From assembly GCA_029781465.1 (NCBI GenBank), contig JAKOWQ010000146.1:1-8941 (forward strand): a DNA stretch of 8,941 bases, written 5' to 3'. Made by a program: the position numbers and the translations under genes. Source of the stretch: Pseudomonadota bacterium. Its GTDB lineage: Bacteria > Pseudomonadota > Alphaproteobacteria > Sphingomonadales > Sphingomonadaceae. Below the pieces are notes generated by a model that ran no database searches, was not told where the DNA came from, and saw only the letters and a program-made list of their open reading frames with translations. This document shows, one piece after another, positions 6,949 to 8,941 of this stretch; position 1 is the first letter of the stretch; the number at the start of each line of letters is the position of its first letter.

Positions 6949-7229
6949 GCTGGGGCAGCCCTGAATTCGTCATCGCGATCATCGCCATTTCCACTTGCGG
7001 ATGGCTGGTCAATAACTGGATCCGCGCCCGCCACGGCTATGCCCTGGAGGACGAGTGGGGCGGCAAGACCGGCCCGCGCGACAGTGCCGACACTGCCCAG
7101 CTGCGCGCCGAAAACGCCGAGCTGCGCGAGCAGCTTTCCCATTTTGCGGACCGTGTGAAGGTGCTTGAGCGCATCGCCACCGACGGATCGACCAGGCTCG
7201 CCGCCGAAATCGAGGATCTGCGCAAATGA
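6945..7229 (+). CDS. Psp-linked anchored coiled-coil protein 2 (94 aa)
   Basis: It has a membrane helix at about 7-23 (EFVIAIIAISTCGWLVNNW), then WIRARHGYALEDEWGG (25-40), a leucine/Glu coiled coil (AQLRAENAELREQLSHFADR, 51-70) and the shared tail VKVLERIATDGSTRLAAEIE (71-90) ending DLRK. The juxtamembrane block W.R.R.GY.LE..WG is shared with the next gene, so these two are the closest pair by architecture. ATG 6945 overlaps the preceding stop by 4 bp. The ribosome-binding site GAGGAG (6931-6936) lies in the codons for the previous protein's last Glu-Glu-Leu-Arg-Lys. The function is unknown; a Psp accessory role is inferred from the operon and motif. Confidence 0.85.
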   Translation: MSWGSPEFVIAIIAISTCGWLVNNWIRARHGYALEDEWGGKTGPRDSADTAQLRAENAELREQLSHFADRVKVLERIATDGSTRLAAEIEDLRK

Positions 7230-7555
7230 GCCCCGAAGTACTGTCCGCACTGGGCGACATCGCCCCGATGGTTGTCGCGGTCACCGGGTTCGGTGTCGGC
7301 GGCTGGGTGATCACCACCTGGATGCGGATCAGGAACGGCTATCCGCTCGAGAACTCGTGGGGCAAGCCGATCTATCCGCAGGGCAGCGAGGAAAAGGAGC
7401 GCATCCGCCTACTGACCCAGGAAAACGCCCAGCTCCATGCCGAACTCGGCTCGATCAAGGACCGACTCGCCAATGTCGAGCGGATCGTCACCGACAGCGG
7501 CTATGCCTTGACCCACCAGATCGAGGCATTGCGCGACAACAAGACTACCAACTGA
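7226..7555 (+). CDS. Psp-linked anchored coiled-coil protein 3 (109 aa)
   Basis: It has a hydrophobic segment at about 12-32 (IAPMVVAVTGFGVGGWVITTW), then MRIRNGYPLENSWGKPIY (33-50), paralogous to RARHGYALEDEWGG in the preceding gene. A coiled coil (KERIRLLTQENAQLHAELGS) leads to the shared motif RLANVERIVTDSGYALTHQI (80-99) and EALRDNKTTN. ATG 7226 overlaps the previous stop (ATGA), with GAGGAT (7212-7217) as ribosome-binding site. The junction sequence at 7212-7231 matches that at 6931-6950 in 19 of 20 bases, suggesting tandem duplication of the gene unit. No established family name is known to me. Confidence 0.85.
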   Translation: MSPEVLSALGDIAPMVVAVTGFGVGGWVITTWMRIRNGYPLENSWGKPIYPQGSEEKERIRLLTQENAQLHAELGSIKDRLANVERIVTDSGYALTHQIEALRDNKTTN

Positions 7556-7569
7556 GGGAACTGAGAAAG

Positions 7570-7848
7570 ATGGATATCGGAACCACTTTCGTTGTGATCG
7601 CCGCGATCGGAGCGTTCGGTTCAATCAAAATGGCCAGGATCAGGGCGGGAACCGACCGGAGCGGACGCCGCCACGCGCGCGGCGCTCAGGCCCTGCTCGA
7701 TCCGGCCCAGCCGAGCCCGCGCGAGGCCGAGCTGCAAAAGGAAGTCGAAGCCCTGCGCGAGCGTGTCCATGTGCTCGAACGCATTGCCACCGATGGGCGC
7801 ACCACCCGTGCGCTCGCCGACGAGATCGAAAGCCTGCGCGACCGCTAG
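7570..7848 (+). CDS. Psp-linked anchored coiled-coil protein 4 (92 aa)
   Basis: It has a short N-terminal hydrophobic segment (about 4-19, GTTFVVIAAIGAFGSI), then a basic stretch (KMARIRAGTDRSGRRHARG), a linker (ALLDPAQPSPREAE), a coiled coil and the shared motif RERVHVLERIATDGRTTRAL (63-82) ending ADEIESLRDR. ATG 7570 is 14 bp after the previous stop, with GAGGGA (7554-7559) upstream. The same frame stays open back to 7165 but that part overlaps two real genes. The anchor is short and weak, so it may attach peripherally. The motif and position make it a member of the same paralogous set. Confidence 0.82.
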   Translation: MDIGTTFVVIAAIGAFGSIKMARIRAGTDRSGRRHARGAQALLDPAQPSPREAELQKEVEALRERVHVLERIATDGRTTRALADEIESLRDR

Positions 7849-7875
7849 GCGCCGGGCCGGAGAGGAGTAACCGCC

Positions 7876-8109
7876 GTGAACAGTGCAAACCTGATCGTTT
7901 CCGCCACCTCGCTTGTTGCTGTGGCGATCCTTGCCCTCGCCGGGCTGCGTGGCTGGCAGGGCTGGCTCAAGCTCAAGCTGCGCGAACTTGAAATGCACCG
8001 TCCCGAAATCGAGGGCGGCGCCGGTAGCGGTGCGGCGCGGATCGAGATTGCCGACCTCAAGGAACGGATTCGCAAGCTCGAAGCCATCGCCGCCGGGGTT
8101 GACCTGTGA
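7876..8109 (+). CDS. Psp-linked anchored coiled-coil protein 5 (77 aa), shortened motif
   Basis: It has an N-terminal membrane helix (about 6-24, LIVSATSLVAVAILALAGL), then RGWQGWLKLKLRELEMHRPE (25-44), a Gly/Ala linker and a helix IADLKERIRKLEAIAAGVDL (58-77). The end matches only the first half of the shared motif (R-[VI]-.-.-LE-.-I); the TD.G...IE.LR half is absent. It thus looks closer to E. coli PspB in length and layout than to its neighbours. The start is GTG 7876, with GAGGAG (7862-7867) 8 bp upstream. Its stop overlaps the next GTG by 4 bp (GTGA). Whether it is a second PspB or a truncated paralogue is open. Confidence 0.82.
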   Translation: MNSANLIVSATSLVAVAILALAGLRGWQGWLKLKLRELEMHRPEIEGGAGSGAARIEIADLKERIRKLEAIAAGVDL

Positions 8110-8279
8110 GCGGCGCGGGCGGCGCGGCCAAGGCCGGGATCGGCCTCGGCTCGGCACTCGCCGTGACAATCTCGTGGAGCGTCAACAAGTCGATCCTCTG
8201 GGCGATCCTGCACGGCGTGTTTTCGTGGTTCTACGTGGTCTACTTCGCTCTCACCCGCCCCGGCGGGCTGGCCGGCTAG
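8106..8279 (+). CDS. 57-aa hydrophobic membrane protein, likely last psp-operon gene
   Basis: The start is GTG 8106, overlapping the preceding stop (GTGA). The frame ends at TAG 8277-8279. After a Gly/Ala-rich start (SGAGGAAKAGIGLGSALAV), the core SWSVNKSILWAILHGVFSWF (23-42) and YVVYFALTR follow, a tryptophan-rich hydrophobic region that fits one or two membrane helices. I associate the pattern NKSI.WAI.HG...WFYV.Y with a widespread family of very small uncharacterised membrane proteins found also outside Proteobacteria; this is from memory. Translational coupling suggests it belongs to the envelope-stress operon. The function is unknown. It was missed by a length-limited ORF scan, but the reading frame is convincing. 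Confidence 0.75.
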   Translation: MSGAGGAAKAGIGLGSALAVTISWSVNKSILWAILHGVFSWFYVVYFALTRPGGLAG

Positions 8280-8316
8280 ACTGGACCCTGCGCGAGCTCG
8301 CCGCTATGGGCGCGCG

Positions 8317-8721
8317 ATGCGCAGCCTGGCCGATATCCTCGACGAATACGAATTTCTTGAGGGCGACGAACGCTATCGCCTGCTGATCGAACTCGGCCGC
8401 GAGCTTGAGCCGATGCCCGATGCGCTCAAGACAGACGCCACGCTGGTGCGCGGTTGCTCGGCTTCGGTCTGGGTCTATCCGACCCGCGATGGCAGCGGAA
8501 ATCTGCACTTCCTGGCCGACAGCAACGCCGCGATCACCAAGGGGATCGTCGCGCTGGTGATCGCCGCGGTGCAGGATCGCCCCGCCGCCGAAGTGGCTGC
8601 GACCGACATCGCGGCTCTGCTCGAACCCTTCGATCTCGGAAACCAGCTCTCCTCCAACCGCACCCAGGGTGTGCCAAACATGATCGCGCTGATCCGCGAT
8701 CATGCCGCCCGACTGGCCTGA
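8317..8721 (+). CDS. sufE: SufE, cysteine desulfurase sulfur acceptor
   Basis: This encodes 134 aa, close to E. coli SufE (138 aa). It accepts persulfide sulfur from the desulfurase SufS and passes it to the SufBCD scaffold for Fe-S cluster assembly in the cytoplasm. The catalytic Cys is Cys47 in LVRGCSASVWV (44-54). The family patterns LADILDEYEFLEGDERYRLL near the N-terminus, FLADSNAAITKGIVALVIAA in the middle and NRTQGVPNMIALIRDHAARL at the C-terminus are all present. ATG 8317 lies 37 bp after the preceding gene without a strong ribosome-binding site, so it may rely on read-through from the psp operon or on a weak own promoter that I cannot identify. No sufS or sufBCD is in the window, so it is detached from the suf cluster. 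Confidence 0.93.
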   Translation: MRSLADILDEYEFLEGDERYRLLIELGRELEPMPDALKTDATLVRGCSASVWVYPTRDGSGNLHFLADSNAAITKGIVALVIAAVQDRPAAEVAATDIAALLEPFDLGNQLSSNRTQGVPNMIALIRDHAARLA

Positions 8722-8810
8722 CCGTTTTCGACAATTTGCGACAATGCGTTCAAGTTAGGTTGGTCTGACCTGGCCCACACAGGGTGCGACCACATTCCAA
8801 GGAGGTTTGC

Positions 8811-8941
8811 ATGACCCGATCCGTTCTTATTGCCGCCGCGCTTGCCGCCGGACTGACCATGTCGGTCGCAGCCGAGGCCAAGCCGACACCTGTCCGCAGC
8901 GGCGAGGTCTGGCACGACATCGTCCAGCTCGAAAACGACGT
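8811..8941 (+). CDS. Exported protein of unknown function, 3' truncated
   Basis: ATG 8811 follows a perfect AAGGAGG (8799-8805) by 5 bp. The first ~23 residues form a classical Sec signal peptide: MTRS, hydrophobic VLIAAALAAGLTMSVAA, and a likely cleavage site AEA|KP. The mature part seen is KPTPVRSGEVWHDIVQLEND, after which the window ends at residue 43. This is too little to assign a family. The 89 bp upstream contain a direct repeat CGACAAT at 8729-8735 and 8739-8745 but no promoter that I trust. Confidence 0.8.
   Translation, partial: MTRSVLIAAALAAGLTMSVAAEAKPTPVRSGEVWHDIVQLEND

Larger units (their letters stand above)
6835..7848 (+). repeat. Degenerate tandem gene-unit repeats in the psp operon tail
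   Basis: Motif-coding blocks at 6835-6897 and 7478-7540 agree at 49 of 63 bases. Gene-junction blocks at 6931-6950 and 7212-7231 agree at 19 of 20 bases. Further motif copies are coded near 7155-7225 and 7760-7845. The pattern suggests repeated duplication and divergence of a ~280-330 bp gene unit (anchor, coiled coil, terminal motif) rather than noncoding repeats. Confidence 0.6.

Noticed and set aside
7165..7569. Longer version of the protein at 7570 starting at 7165
   Set aside because: The extension runs out of frame through the end of one real gene and all of the next; the segment is Arg/Pro-rich shadow sequence.
8722..8810. Promoter candidates around the CGACAAT direct repeat and the short AGGT...ACCT inverted repeat
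   Set aside because: No -35/-10 pair with acceptable spacing was found and the inverted repeat has only 4-bp arms.

Overview
The window is GC-rich and densely coding. It looks like a chromosomal segment of an alphaproteobacterium, most likely a sphingomonad (Novosphingobium, Sphingomonas or Erythrobacter type). That assignment is inferred from base composition, codon use and protein style; it was not tested by a search.

Left part (1-3642, + strand): the 3' part of a large beta-propeller/phosphoesterase fusion enzyme; then a cold-shock protein gene with a sigma70-like promoter and a leader containing three hairpins, followed 4 bp later by a second-type infA (IF-1 with a basic Gly/Pro-rich tail); then small genes of unknown function, two of which overlap by 8 bp.

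Centre (3650-8279): a phage-shock (Psp) envelope-stress locus. pspF (sigma54 activator, - strand) is divergent from a long + strand operon. The control region between them has three TTCCCA boxes exactly 20 bp apart plus one inverted copy, and a near-perfect -24/-12 sigma54 promoter. The operon reads: a 53-aa single-pass membrane peptide, pspA, pspB, pspC, then five further small proteins (92, 94, 96, 109 and 77 aa) and a 57-aa hydrophobic protein. Many of these genes overlap by 4 bp (ATGA or GTGA).

The most notable observation is that four of the five extra proteins share one architecture: a short N-terminal membrane anchor, a coiled-coil stalk and a C-terminal motif of the form (R)V.VLERI.TD.(G)....-IE.LR. 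The fifth keeps only the first half of the motif. A recognisable version of the same motif ends PspC and is embedded in the extended tail of PspB. The operon therefore seems to have amplified the cytoplasmic PspB/PspC tail into a set of anchored paralogues, possibly alternative membrane docking or sensing partners for PspA. This is an inference.

Right part (8317-8941): sufE (sulfur acceptor for Fe-S assembly) and the start of a gene for an exported protein that runs off the window. No tRNA, rRNA, CRISPR array, insertion sequence or other mobile element was seen, and no stretch over 300 bases lacks a gene.
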